Position numbers and translations under genes: made by a program. The notes beneath the pieces were generated by a model. The model was not told the origin of the DNA. It saw nothing but the letters and a program-made list of their open reading frames with translations, and made no database searches. A stretch of 64,000 bases of DNA. It comes from Impatiens glandulifera (lineage: Eukaryota > Streptophyta > Magnoliopsida > Ericales > Balsaminaceae). Shown here in pieces: positions 29,503 to 41,558 of the stretch; position 1 is the stretch's first letter, and every line of letters starts with the position of its first letter. The stretch covers positions 56,403,984-56,467,983 of the forward strand of contig NC_061867.1 of assembly GCF_907164915.1 (NCBI RefSeq), read 5' to 3'.

Positions 29503-29789
29503 ATTTCAATAATACAGTTCATACTTCATATATCCCTCATACAAACCTTAAATGAAGAACAATCTCCATTCAAAATTTCAATAATACAGTTCATACATCA
29601 TATATCTCTCTCAGGATAAATAAATAGACAATGATCGCATTTACTGCCTGATAATGAATCATTACGATCTTCAATAAGGATTAACTTACCTAAAGAAGCA
29701 AGTACTTTCCAGTCCTCGACCTCGTTTGGAAGTGAACTCCGACTTCGGCGATGTTAATGTAAATCCGGTGAGCGACGGCGACACAACCG
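29503..29789. repeat. About 285-bp duplicated segment, copy 1
   Basis: TTTCAATAATACAGTTC through GCGACGGCGACACAACC is repeated at 30076-30349. The second copy lacks about 13 bp (AATCATTACG region) and carries substitutions in the AHL coding part. The duplication includes the 3' part of the AHL-like exon. Confidence 0.88.
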
Positions 29790-29964
29790 GAATCATCAAA
29801 TTAACGTTGGCGTAGTACTTCCTTGGCCGTCCTCTCTTCTTCTTCCTACTCAGATCGCCGCTGCTGACTATGGATGTGACTCCTGTGCTCATTACGGCGT
29901 TTGAACAAGTGTTAATAACCGCCCTATTTACGATCGGCGGAGCTGGTACGAAAGGCATACTCAC
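29693..29964 (-). pseudogene. AT-hook nuclear-localised (AHL) protein N-terminal fragment
   Basis: From ATG 29964 the minus strand encodes a Val/Ser/Thr-rich start, the AT-hook KKKRGRPRKYY, a Ser/Pro linker and a second partial hook SKRGRG, as in AHL proteins that bind AT-rich DNA. The PPC/DUF296 domain is absent. After GRGLE the frame goes into non-family sequence. Confidence 0.75.
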
Positions 29965-30075
29965 CGGCGGCGATGATTCGTTCTCGGAAAGAGAAAGCGA
30001 AGCAGATCGCCACTGTCCTTCTCTTGCATCAAAGATAAAAGTTGAAACCCTAACCTGATAGAGGAGAGGAGGCGA

Positions 30076-30349
30076 ATTTCAATAATACAGTTCTTACTTC
30101 ATATATCCCTCATACAAACCTTAAATGAAGAACAATCTCCATTCAAAATTTCAATAATACAGTTCGTACATCATATATCTCTCTCAGGATAAATAAATAG
30201 ACAATGATCGCATTTACTGCCTGATAATCTTCAATAAGGATTAACTTACCTAAAGAAGCAAGTACTTTCCAGTCCTCGACCTCGTTTGGAAGTGAACTCC
30301 TACTTCGGCGATGTTAATGTAAATACGGTGAGCGACGGCGACACAACCT
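30076..30349. repeat. About 285-bp duplicated segment, copy 2
   Basis: Direct copy of 29503-29789, including a decayed fragment of the AHL-like exon. It ends at ACACAACCTGA, where the match to copy 1 (ACACAACCGGA) stops. Confidence 0.88.
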
Positions 30350-30724
30350 GAAACTAGCCTTCATAACAACTAATGTAAAATTAGGTCCAAACTACAACAT
30401 GATCATTTGGATATTGAAAGGCTAGGAGAAGAGAGATCTTAGGTGACTCAGAATCAAGAAGACCCAAATAGTCCCCTTCAACAGTTCAATCATTTAGCAT
30501 CTCGTATCAATTGTAATAACACAATCAGAAGTCTCCTTTGTCTAGAACATTAAAAGATTCCATAACTTATTGAAATGGGGTTTGTATAGAGCTTTTCCAG
30601 GAATCAACTCCAGTGGAGCTAATGCATAAAAATGAAGGCCAATTCAAAGATAATTAGTTCAATAGATAGTGGTTCAACTACACAACAAGCAAAAGCAAGA
30701 TCACAATCACAGACAATAAAAGCA

Positions 30725-30985
30725 TTAAGATTTATTGTTAATGATGTGGGCTTTGGAAAAATTCATGCTTTCAACAATTTTCAGTTCAGAAACTGAGTTT
30801 CCCAATCTATACGAAAATGGGACAGGAAAAGAGAAAACCTTGGCGTGATTCCAAGTGTTGCTGACAGTGAGTGGACCATTATGTTTGATGATACCGTAGA
30901 GGCTTTCAGCAATGGATGCCGCCTCTTGAAAGGGGACTTTAGGGCTGATCCCCTCCCGCAGTACTAGTGAACAATTCCCCTTCAA
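30725..30985 (-). pseudogene. Exon fragment of an unnamed conserved plant protein
   Basis: The minus strand reads VPFQEAASIAESLYGIIKHN and GPLTVSNTWNHAK, followed by a GT donor near 30836. The block looks like a conserved domain, but I cannot assign a name. Its upstream end overlaps the 104-bp duplicated segment, so the exon is chimeric there. Confidence 0.5.
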
Positions 30986-31055
30986 AATCAGGATAACACT
31001 TGTTAAATAACCCTAGTTTGTCTCAAAATTATGGAAAACTCTGATAATTTCTGCT
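30952..31055. repeat. 104-bp duplicated segment, copy 2
   Basis: Direct copy of 29343-29446. The two duplications have the order 104 bp, 285 bp, then 285 bp, 104 bp, so they are separate events or a rearranged larger one. Confidence 0.88.
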
Positions 31056-31636
31056 GACAGATTAAAGGGAAAGTGGAAACCAAAAGAATGAAACTTTTCT
31101 GCTGTTCCAAAAATATGGCTTAACACCTTTTGATTACTGCTCTTATGCACAGATACTAAAGTAATTGAACACTACACCTAATTGTTAGTCCAACTATCAA
31201 CATGTAGAGAGGGAGTTCTTAGTCACTCCAAACACATTCATCTCATCTGGCTTACTTGCATCACCTAATTGAAAATGAAAATGAAAGAAACAAAATACAT
31301 AGCTTCAATCGAAACGAAATGGTGATCTTAAGACAGAAGCATACAGTTCTTCTTCATATTTTTAAAATTCTTAAATCATCTGTTTCATGCATTTAATAAC
31401 AACAGGCAGAAATGAAACCAGTTCAAACACAGGACCTGCACAGCCAGATTCTGAAGCAAATTTAAATTCGTTTTTTTTTAATCTAATTCAACAATACAGA
31501 AATGTTCGTGTTCTACTCTAAGATCAGAACAAAAGAAACAAAATTCTAGAAAAGGTAAGACAATTTTCTATTCAATCAGTTTTTGGAAATCCAATACACA
31601 AACCCATATGTTAATCGGAATCAAAAGCATATGAAC
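31056..31636. other. Spacer without recognisable gene
   Basis: No exon or repeat that I can support. Confidence 0.4.
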
Positions 31637-31984
31637 TTACAGGTTCACAAAGGAGACGATATTGCTGATCCCTAGAGCTAATAAAGGGGGATCTACCTCT
31701 AATGCATCAGAAAGAGAGGTTATTCGAGCTTTCCTTTGCCAAAATCGCTCAAGATTCTCCCCCCTCAGAACCACACCGTTCTCCCCCTTTATCTTATATT
31801 TCTTCTTCGGCCGCCTCGCGATCCTCCTCCAGGTGAGAGAAAAGAATAGACGAAGCTGAAAATGGAAAGGAGCATCTGGTGCGTGTTGGACTTGGAGAAG
31901 AAGGAAGGGAAAGCGCTGTCTTGGTGCCTTGCTGCCTTGGCCCCGTTTGGTTTGAGACATTTTTTCTTCTTCTTTAATCTGCAA
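31637..31984 (-). other. Open frame, possible 5' exon, unknown
   Basis: A 115-codon minus-strand frame, basic and Arg/Lys-rich (RRIARRPKKKYKIKG), ending just past a possible GT donor (AACCTGTAAG). GC content is higher than in the surroundings, as expected for a 5' exon. No family recognised; coding status uncertain. Confidence 0.3.
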
Positions 31985-31989
31985 AACGA

Positions 31990-34150
31990 TACAAGCAAAT
32001 CAAAAAAGTATAATATCATTTCAAGTTATTTTTAATTTGTTGATTTATTTATTTTATTAGAATGAAAAAAAAAATATAATAACATTTCAAGTTATTTTTA
32101 ATTTGTTGATTTATTTATTTTATTAGAATGAGACCTAAATTTAAATGATAAGTTTGGTGTAAAATGGGAGGTCTATAATTATATATTAATTATATATTAT
32201 AAATTTATAACATGTTCGAGAGGTGTTGTTAGTTAAATTTAAAAAAAATTATAACTTAATTAATAAATTTTGAATTTTATAACAAATATATCAAAATAAA
32301 AAATAAAAAATTATAAAGTTGGAAATGAATTTTAGTCCACTAAAATTATGTAGGAATATTTTAAAATTTTATTTTCAAATTAAATAAACCCTTATTATTT
32401 ATAATATTATATTTATTTATCTCTATATTCTTGTTTGACCATTATTTTATTTCTTTTTTTCTTAGTTATAGAGTAATGTATTAGTTTTTGTTTAATAAAC
32501 CAAATAATTTGAATACCCATCTAAAGAATAGAGAAAAAGATAAAGTTAGTTGATTTTATTGATTTTACTAAGTTTGATGAGTTTATCAAGTTAACTCGTC
32601 ATTAATACATGACTCAATCTTCAAGATTTTACTCGCAACTTTGACAACTTTACTAGTTTATATGATTAATGATATTTGGGAAACATATTTGATTCAATTG
32701 TATATTGATATATTGGTTGAGACTATTCTCAAGTAAAATCGTGATTATATCATGTAAATCAATAGTTTTCTATAATTTTCCATTTTATTATGTCAAACAA
32801 TAATTTCTATCATTTTAGGTCTAATAAATTTTTGTTGTCATAGGTTCCTAATCATATAAGAGAATAAGGCCTCAATGATGAATTATGGAGAATAATTAAT
32901 TAAACACTTGGCTAATTATACAATTTTCATTTTGATACCTAACCTGACAAAAAAAAATTGTTATCCTGATAAGACATTGACTAAAATTTTTATTTTTATT
33001 CTCTTTAAATTAATTGGGGACATGGATTCTAGGTATGACAACAAAATTATATAAACAAATATTTTTTAATTACTAATTTAATTTGAACATTAAAGAAGAT
33101 ATAGTCACTTAACTTGAAATTTTACTATGTTTCAATCTCCAAAAATTTTAAAATTTTAAAATTCAAATTAGATAATATATCAAATGTGTGAATTGCAATT
33201 GAGAGCAATATCATTCTAATTGAGTCAAATACTTTCCCATGTAATATCTTTTTTATTTTTACTAACATTTTTTTCTTTACACTCAATCATAGTATTTCTA
33301 AACATGATTATAACTACACTCAATTTATTTTTTATGTCAGATTTTATTAGTAACCTAAGGATAAAGATAAGACTACCCGATTCATAATAAAAGCAAAATT
33401 ATATTTATCTAATTCCTTATATTAATTAATATAAATTAAATTAAGTATGAACCCATGCTAACCCAACTTTAATTATTAATTAATAAATATATATATATTA
33501 TTATGAATTAATTAAATTTATATATTTTTTTTTATTCATTATACTAATATTTTTAATATATATTAAAAAAGTTTATATATTATAATTTTACATTTTATTT
33601 TTATAAAAAAAGTTAATTAATATAAAAAATCTTTTTTTATTGGAGTCCAATTTTTGTGGCAGATAATACAATTTAATTATTTTATTATCGGATTGTTTAA
33701 TTTTATTTTACTAATTACTAATTAATATGTTTACTATCGTATTTTTTCTTTAAATAATATATTATTAAAAAAAGATAATAATATATTTTTTTTTATAATT
33801 ATTTGATCAGTAATAATAAGTGTAAGATGATACATTCAATAAGTCTATTTAGTAATTTTAAATTTTTTTTTTTTATTAAAAACATGACTTCTATTTATGT
33901 TTTAATACATACTCTTTAATTGACTAAGTTTGAAAAAAATGAAAAAAAAATTGTTATCGAAAAATAGTTGTGGACTATTTGATAAAAAAAAAAAGACAAA
34001 AATATTTTATTGAAATATAGTATGACTTTTCGGTTAGAGTAAAGTCCTACAGATTCAGCTACATCTACATGAACTGTTTTCTTGAATATGAGAGATTTGC
34101 AGTTTTTAGTTCTAAGTGGTTGAAAGGGAAGGAATTGATAGAAGTTCTTT
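31990..34150. other. AT-rich intergenic region
   Basis: Very AT-rich and non-coding. A 45-bp repeat (ATCATTTCAAGTTATTTTTA and continuation) occurs twice at about 32014-32060 and 32080-32125. The stretch from about 33700 matches 52.34-52.63 kb in inverted orientation. Confidence 0.6.
33700..33990. repeat. Dispersed AT-rich repeat, copy 1
   Basis: Contains GTGTAAGATGATACATTCAA and TTGACTAAGTTTGA. The same order is found inverted at about 52345-52625, and part of it at 53895-53965. Age and class unknown. Confidence 0.75.
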
Positions 34151-34155
34151 GGCAA

Positions 34156-34245
34156 TCACATAAGGATGATTTGATATTCCCCTGCAATCACATAAGGATG
34201 ATTTGATATTCCCCTGCAATCACATAAGGATGATTTGATATTCCC
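34156..34245. repeat. 32-bp tandem repeat x3
   Basis: AATCACATAAGGATGATTTG followed by ATATTCCCCTGC, three near-identical copies. Confidence 0.92.
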
Positions 34246-34252
34246 GATAAAA

Positions 34253-34579
34253 TTAATAGAATAATATTAATAGATGTTTAGGGTTTATCGAAAATTCATA
34301 CAAGGAGATCTGTTGCATAAGCTTGACTGAAAAGTTCAAACTATCACCCAGTCCTGCAGCTAGAACTTTAAGGAAATCTTTAAGATTCTTTATCTCTTGA
34401 AATGCTTTGTCTAATTTGCAAGAAAAATTTCTCTGACTGTACAAAAGATCATCCTTCTCTTTTTGTAAATTTTTTTCTGATATCCTCAAATGTTTTATTG
34501 AATTCAATATTTCGGTATCTGATCTATAAATTGCTTTCTGAACACAGTAACTGAATGTAAAACAAGCAAGACATTGCAA
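34253..34579 (-). other. Coiled-coil ORF, possible exon fragment
   Basis: The minus strand encodes a Lys/Glu/Leu-rich helical stretch (KHLRISEKNLQKEKDDLLYS, FQEIKNLKDFLKVL). It looks like coiled-coil exon sequence of a host gene, but the family is not recognised. Confidence 0.35.
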
Positions 34580-35245
34580 AACAAGTTTATTTGCAAATGC
34601 AGAGCCGAGTAGTGTATAATATCAATGTATTTTCCCAGTAATCAAACATTCATCATTAATCAAAAAATATAAAGTGACTTCCTCTAAAACAAAGTTCAAC
34701 TCCGCAAGTGTGCTCTCTTCTTATAGTGATTGAGAACTTCTACTTAAATCTTAAGTTCCTGAATTCAACTAGATTGCCAATCTAGGGATTAGAGCATGTA
34801 TTATAAATTTCAATTCATCATGATTCTTCTTCTATATTGTAAAAGTTGATTTTTGACATAAAAATTACAACAAATTTCATCATTCTCAATTAATTCACAA
34901 CATATGCTAGATACAAATTCAAGGGTTTTACTAAAATACAGCATATGTATCATTAATTTTCTATTATTGCAAATATATGTATCAGCTCCGAATTCAAATA
35001 TAGCATGATTCATTAAGCTATCTATTCGTTCATCAAAACACATGACTGAGATTTCAAACTATTCCTTTATATATTATATTATCTTAAAGAAAAACAAAAC
35101 AAAAAAACTATTTACCTTGGTAAATATAAACAATCTACATAATAATAGTAATAATAATATTCCGTGGGTTGGTTGGTTTGTGTTTTTCTTTATATATACA
35201 GTATGTGATTATATTCTGGAGATAAAATCAAGGGAAATAATTCTA

Positions 35246-35399
35246 TGACCAGGAATGTGGTTTTTGTAGGTGATTTCTGATCAAAAGCTGTGCATAGAGG
35301 AGCTCATTCCAAGCATCAGGCACACCAGGAAGGCACCAATGGCTGCAATCCTGGAACATCAAAGGCGATTTTCTCTCTTCCTCGGTTAAGTTCAACTTC
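35246..35399 (-). pseudogene. Trichome-birefringence-like (TBL) C-terminal fragment
   Basis: After acceptor CTTCAG the minus strand reads [15 protein letters not shown], then [20 protein letters not shown] and a stop near 35246. DCSHWCLPG is the DxxH motif of TBL polysaccharide O-acetyltransferases, which act in the Golgi. The GDS motif exon is not present. Confidence 0.78.
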
Positions 35400-35591
35400 C
35401 TGAAGACCGACCCAAAACACAAGACATAAGACATTGACCCAAAACACATAGCTATACAAAGATCTTCAACTAGCATGGTAGGAAAATATGAAACTACAAA
35501 GAATGAATTGATAAGTAACCAGGAAAATGAAAACATTTAAGATCAATGAGTACAAGAAAAAGCAAAATAAAATAAAATTGAATCGACCTAC

Positions 35592-35709
35592 CTTCCAGAG
35601 GGAGAGTAAGCAGCCCTGGCGAATCAGGCGAGTAAGGATCATTACCAACGCAGGGAAGAACATTAGGGTCATCCAAATACCCTATTCTCGCAGCTCTAGT
35701 AGAAGATAT
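35592..35709 (-). pseudogene. Exon fragment, family not recognised
   Basis: The minus strand encodes ARIGYLDDPNVLPCVGNDPY, then SPDSPGLLTLPLEG, with an AG-GT donor. It is conserved-looking and Pro-rich, in line with other minus-strand exons. Confidence 0.4.
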
Positions 35710-36239
35710 AAGCAAATCAACCGCTAGCTGACCGACATTTCAGATAGATAAAGCAGGCTGGGATCGAAAGATTCAAACCAACAAGGATAGATAAATTAGG
35801 TAAATCCATCGCCTAAAGACTCGAAAACAACGAAGAAATGAAGGAAACCGGCAGAGGAATAATGAAATTTCAATATAACAAACCAGAATCAGAGAAGAAG
35901 AATCCCCTGGAAGATTTTTGCCTTCCTCAAGAACAAATTCCATTATGCTAACTTGTAAATGGACCAGTCGGAAGGTGAAAGATGAATATACAGTCGTCCG
36001 ATCGTATCAGTATTACCACTTTCCTGAACTATTTCGTAGTTTCAGGCAAACCGTGAAAGAAGAAACCACTGTATTTTACAATTCTCTTGCAAAAGAAAGC
36101 CATCTTTTCTCTCTCACATACTCTTCCAGGCCCAGCCCAAAAGTATTAAGCCCATATCTGAAAATAACGTGTTCAGTCCAACTCTAAACTACATAAACTT
36201 AAACTGGTTCATGGGTTTAAGACAAAGGTTCACTAACAT

Positions 36240-36810
36240 AAATAAATTTAATCATATAAGATTATTAATTTTTTAACTTGTTAATATTACAAATAAAAAC
36301 GAGTTTGAATAGTTGTTACGCAAAATTAATAACTAATCAAAATATTCTAAAACAAATTTGTATCATATTATAAGTCAAAAACATCGTCGTGTATCAAATT
36401 AATTACCACAACACTCATCTTGAATATTATCATAGTCATTTATAATTATATCAATAATATTATTTAGTATTGTCTTTTTTAAGTTTTTTTTACTCTTTTA
36501 TATTAATTAATAGATCTATTTTAAATAATTTTCATTTTTTAAAATTATTAAATTTAAACATTACAAATAAAAAAAAAGAGTGGAATAACTAACTAGAGAA
36601 AATGAAGAAAACAAAAAGTAATGGTAATAATAATAGATGGTGATACAATATTTTCTAGTAAAAGAAAATGTATTTATTGTGAAAATGTATTTATACTTTA
36701 GTAAACTCGTACTTTCAATTTTATTATATTCATTTATGTCCCATAATATTAAGTTGAAATATATTTTTTATTTTTTTAACTGAGAATTTTCTAGAGACAC
36801 TTTTAATTTA
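36240..36810. other. AT-rich spacer
   Basis: No gene or repeat seen. Confidence 0.4.
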
Positions 36811-36859
36811 CACTAACAATAGAGAGTATGAATGTAAGTGATGATTAATTTGTAATCAT

Positions 36860-36985
36860 CAGTTAAGGTGCTGTTCGGGCTTGGTGAAGTCAACAAACTT
36901 TGGTGCTTCAATATTCTCGTAGATCTCTTCATCATCTTCTCGGTCTTCCGAGATGAACAATCAGATTTGATATTCCCTGTAAAAC
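36860..36985 (-). pseudogene. Acidic C-terminal exon fragment, unnamed plant protein
   Basis: One minus-strand frame reads EDREDDEEIYENIEAPKFVD and FTKPEQHL, with an acceptor-like pyrimidine tract and CAG upstream (near 36978). EAPKFVDFT looks like a conserved plant motif; I cannot name the protein. Confidence 0.35.
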
Positions 36986-37059
36986 AAAACAAAACAAAAG
37001 AATTAAAATTTGTTACGAAAGAAGATGGAGAAAAGTAAATGAAAGGAAGAATTTCCAAG

Positions 37060-38265
37060 TTGCTAGATTATAAAGGAAATGTTACGAATACAATGGATTA
37101 GAATTTAGTTTATAATTGGTAGGTTGAATAACATGGGCATGTTACCTAATGTTGTCGTTGTTAAGAAATGATTTTATTATTTTATGAGATTAGGAGTTCG
37201 TTGTTAAGAAATGATTTTATTATTTTATGAGATTATGAGTTATTTGTTCAATTAAATCTGAATAATTATATAAACAAGCTCAATAATAATTTAAATCAAC
37301 TTATTTTATAAGACCAACTATTTTGAGAAAATTAATTTATGTGAACATATGACATATTATTCAACCTACCAAGGTGGTAAATATCAAATTCTCAATCATT
37401 ATTATTGTATAAATAATTTTATTCTAAAAAATCTCACATTTCTTCCCAAAAATTGACCAAATCCATTTCTTTATTTCAGATAATTTTATTCTAAAACAAT
37501 TAAAGTATATATTTATATATAAAAAAACAAACAAAAAAGTATAAATGGTGGCCGAAAAAACATCATTCATGTATCAAAAGTTATTATTATATGATAGAGC
37601 CTAAAACCTCAATTTTGGATTGGTTTTATCGTCGTATAACGTATTCATTTGATATAAACAACTCATTCTAATAACAATGTGTAGATGCTCGTATAGAAAG
37701 ATTATAAACAATAATCATGATTCTATTGTTGTTAATTGAAATTTTGAATTATTATCTCAATCATTCTCATTCAATGATGCTCTTAAATGTGAATATGTGA
37801 TATAAATATTTGTTTGTTTCCATGTGATGCCTTCCTTAACCTAAGTTTCCTCAATCGAATGAATGAGAATCAATTAGGACAAAGTTAATTGTGACTATAT
37901 ATAGGTTAACTTATTTTAATTTATCCCAACTTCAAAAGAATTTTATACTTTATGCTTAAAAACATTTTAAAATTTTATTTTGATTCATTGTATAAATGTA
38001 TTATTTTATAAAAGATAAATTTTATAATCTATTTTAAATGATATTTTATAGTTTAAAAAATTATATGAATCATCTTAAATTATAATAAAATTGTAAAAAT
38101 TGTAAAAATAAAATAAAATAAACTAATTACTTATACTAATACTAATGTGATTATAATTTTAAAAAATAAAAATATATTTTTAAAATTTTTATACTTTTAA
38201 TTTATTTTAATGTTTTATTTAGATATACTTTTCATATGTAATAAAAAACGAATTAATCGAGTCGA
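37060..38265. other. AT-rich spacer with a short duplication
   Basis: GTTGTTAAGAAATGATTTTA plus TTATTTTATGAGATTA occurs twice at about 37156-37192 and 37199-37235. Otherwise no feature. Confidence 0.6.
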
Positions 38266-38289
38266 ATAAATGTGTGAATGGATTCAAAA

Positions 38290-38485
38290 CATATTAAATA
38301 TGTCAAAATATATTAAACGAGTTAATAACATATTAAACATGTTAAAACGTGTTAAATCAGTCAAAAACGTATTAAACGGATCAAATATATATGAATCGGG
38401 TCAAACCATGTCAAATGGATTAACACATATTAAACGAGTCGAAAATATATTAAACGGATCAAGTACATCTTAATCGAGTCAAACT
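38290..38485. repeat. Degenerate tandem repeat (CATATTAAACGAGT-like)
   Basis: Irregular units of about 20 bp built on TATTAAACGGATCAAA and GTGTTAAATCAGTC variants. Confidence 0.6.
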
Positions 38486-38678
38486 TATAAAAAATGTTAA
38501 TTAAGTGAAATAAATTAAAACATGTAAAACAATTTTAAAAAATATTAAGAATGAGAAAACAGAAAATAAGTTGAATATATTAAGGATGTGAACACAAAAA
38601 ATGAGTTGAATAAATTTGAAAAATAAGATTTCCATTTATTTAATCCTAAATGTGATATCAATTGGTATAGCAATTTAA

Positions 38679-39146
38679 TACGTAGACAAGCCTGTCATGG
38701 GTGGGTGCGGTTCTAAATAAATTTTCAATCCAAAAATTCAACACAAAATTAAATACTGAAAACCTCACCAATTGAGAACTACGTTCAGACTTGATTTCTC
38801 CCTTTATGAGAATACGTAGGCAGTCTGCCATGGATGCGGTCCTGAATAAATCTTTAATCTAAAAATTCAACAAAAAATACAGAAAACTCCACAAGTTGAG
38901 AACTACGTTCGGACCCGATTTCTCATTTTATGAGAATACGTAAGCAACTTGTTATGAGTGCGGTTCTAAATAAATCTTTAATCCAAAATTTGAACATAAA
39001 ATCAAATACTGAAAACTCCACAAGTTGAGAACTACGTTCGGACCTAAAGGATACGTAGACAACTTGTCATAGATGCAGTTTTCTTTAATACAAAATTGAA
39101 TATTGAAAACTCCACCAGTTGAGAATTACGATTAAGACCTGATTTA
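38679..39146. repeat. Minisatellite of about 92-135-bp units, four copies
   Basis: Four degenerate units start ACGTAGACAA or ACGTAGGCAG and contain GTTGAGAACTACGTTCGGAC and GAGAATACGTA. Unit length shrinks along the array. Such TACGTAGGCA/GAACTACGT tandem units are familiar from 3' regions of plant LTR retrotransposons; the assignment is tentative. Confidence 0.75.
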
Positions 39147-39475
39147 TATGTTAATTAATATTAAAGACAACTTTTCTTTTTAGTAAAATTAACAAAGAAT
39201 TAAAAAGTCAACTAAACATAAACATGAATATAACAATCTTCTTCTATAATCAAAGTTGTTTATTTTTTATTATACGTGCGTATATATAACAATAATATAT
39301 ACTTAATAATTATAATATGTATACTTAGGGTTTTAAATACTTAGAGTTATTTAAAAAAAACATATTAAAGTAATTAGAATCCCAATTATAACTTTTCAAA
39401 ATCCGAGGCGTAACCTTCGTCCCTATTCCATTCACAGTTCACAAACCATGCTTCGCCTCCAATTTCAACGAGAGA
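39147..39475. other. AT-rich spacer
   Basis: Nothing recognisable until GC content rises near 39410, where the 5' flank of the importin-5-like fragment begins. Confidence 0.4.
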
Positions 39476-39540
39476 GAGGAAACAGACCGAGAGCGCCGCT
39501 TTGTTATCTCATCCTCTACTTTAAACCCTAATTCTCCTCC

Positions 39541-39818
39541 TATGATCCTCAAGCGACTCAAATCCAGCAGGCGCAACTTGCAGCCGTCCTCGTACTGGAT
39601 CCGGCGCCCTTCGAGTCACTCATCTCATGTCAATGTTCAACGAGCAATGATCCGAGGCCGAGCTTATCTTCAACCTCTGCAAGCAGAATGATCCAAACTC
39701 TCTCGTCCCCGCATTCGGATGTGAAGCTTGCAGCCCTCATGTCTCTGGTTAATTTCATCCAGTGCTTGACGAATTCGAGCGACCGAGACCGGTTCCAGGA
39801 ATTGCTGTCAACAATTAG
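39541..39818 (+). pseudogene. Importin-5-like N-terminal fragment
   Basis: Reads DPQATQIQQAQLAAVL, LDPAPFESLIS, then in another frame AELIFNLCKQNDPNSLV, then DVKLAALMSLVNFIQCL and DRDRFQELL before a GT donor at 39819. These are importin-5 N-terminal HEAT segments with a large internal in-exon deletion and at least one frameshift. The start codon context ATGATCCTCAA looks like ATGGATCC with one G lost. Confidence 0.82.
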
Positions 39819-39819
39819 G

Positions 39820-40705
39820 TCATTTCATTAATTTTCCCCAATTTGATCTTGTTCCGAATTCTCGTTCGGATGAGGTATTAATTTGTTAATGGTTTACAAT
39901 ATAGACTATTGGAGAAGATGAAGGCATAAGTTAATTCAGATCATTCTAGGTCAATTTCAATTTGTTATCAGTTACTCTAGATTTGATTTCTTGAAGAATC
40001 CTTCATCTCTACTTTTTTTTTTGTCTCTGCTTCACCGTTCATGGCTTAACATTCTCTGTTTTCCTTAGGCAGTGTGCTCTTTAAATTGTCATCTTCAATT
40101 GCTTTTTTTCTTCCTTATGTGAAACCAATGAAAATATGAATTTCCTTTGTATGCAGTTATGTTTTTCTCTATACAGAATACATTTCAAATGTGATTTTTT
40201 TACACAGTAGACTTTTTTCCTCTATATTCAGTTGACCTGACTGAATCTTTAATCAATCAGCTATTATTATTTTGCATCTTTTACAGTTGTTGGATATTTT
40301 TATTTTTCTCTATTCAGTTGAAATTGTTTGTTACCTTTCTTTTTAACTTTGGAATTTAAAGGTGATATGTTGTCCTTGTTTTAGGTTGATATTGATCTCT
40401 GAAAGGGCATCCAAGGAACAAAAGTCGCAAAAGATAGTTCAGATATAGTAATATTGGATGATAACTTTGCTTCTGTTGTGAAGATTAGTCAGTAGTACAT
40501 GCTGTTGTCTTATTTGGTTGGAATATAGACTATCTTTGCTTATTAATATGACTTGATCTCTCAATTGGTTTTTTGCTTTTAGGATTTTCTTGCGCACTCT
40601 TGTTTACCTTGTTTCAAAAGAGAGAATTTGTTGCATTGTTTGCTAAAATTGTGAGGAAAGTATAATTTGGAATTTGTTCATCGAATGCCATCTCCTTCCT
40701 TGTTG
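39820..40705. other. Intron-like AT-rich sequence
   Basis: T-rich plus-strand sequence following the importin-5-like donor. No exon recognised. Confidence 0.4.
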
Positions 40706-40710
40706 TACAG

Positions 40711-41102
40711 GTTCTTAGATGGGGACGTTCTGTTTTATGCAAAGATTCAAATATTCATCCAGTTTCAATGCTGCTGCACTTGTAATTAATGGTGTTGCAG
40801 CAGTTTCTTCTGGTGATGTCCCTCTTAATGCGGTGCAGGTAAATATTATCAATAATCTAAAAGAGCTAGAAGATATAAAAGAAGAGGTTCTCAAAATAAT
40901 TTGCTTTGTCACATTCTCAGTTTATTGTCCTTAGTTGTATGACACCATACATTATTGCAGATCAAGGCTTCATTAGTTGACACTTAAAGTAAACTTTCTG
41001 AAGTGAAGAAACAACAAGACCTGGTGTTTAAGAATAAACGGTTCGAGGTATCAAGGCATTTGAAAGAATTATCTCAAAAAAATGATGATGGTGGTCTAGA
41101 TT
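40711..41102 (+). pseudogene. Two candidate exons of an unrecognised coiled-coil gene
   Basis: 40711-40835 is flanked by AG and GT-like signals. 40962-41100, after ATTGCAG, reads IKASLVD, stop, [30 protein letters not shown], a coiled coil with an in-frame TAA. The second ends in the dispersed 135-bp segment. Confidence 0.4.
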
Positions 41103-41240
41103 TATGGATTAATGAGTCTAGATTTAAATGATGATGGTCTTGTTTGCATTAGAAATGAATAACGCATTCAAAGACACTAAAACAGTGGGCTGCCCCCTGT
41201 ATGTTATGTTTTCTGAGCAGCCTATTGCCTTTTTTTTTTT
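41103..41240. repeat. Dispersed 135-bp segment, copy 2
   Basis: Inverted match to 25191-25328. Confidence 0.85.
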
Positions 41241-41558
41241 TAAAATTGAAAACCAAACTGACCTTCGTCATCTGAAGTAGTTTCAGGAAAAAAAATTGAA
41301 ATTTATAATACCTGCAATAACATACATATTGATGAGATACACAAAATAATTTCAAAACAAGACAGAATTGTGGCTTCGATCCTTTGATCAGTTGTATGCA
41401 TTAGATTTCTCGGGTATGCAGGTTGACTGTAAAAATGTGGGAATAAGTTGTATTCATCAAATTGTCCTTGCTTTATACTTCTGCCTGTGTTATGCTAAAA
41501 ATGTGGGAATAAGTTGTAAATTTTCACTATGCATGCATCTATATTTATTCTTGCAATG

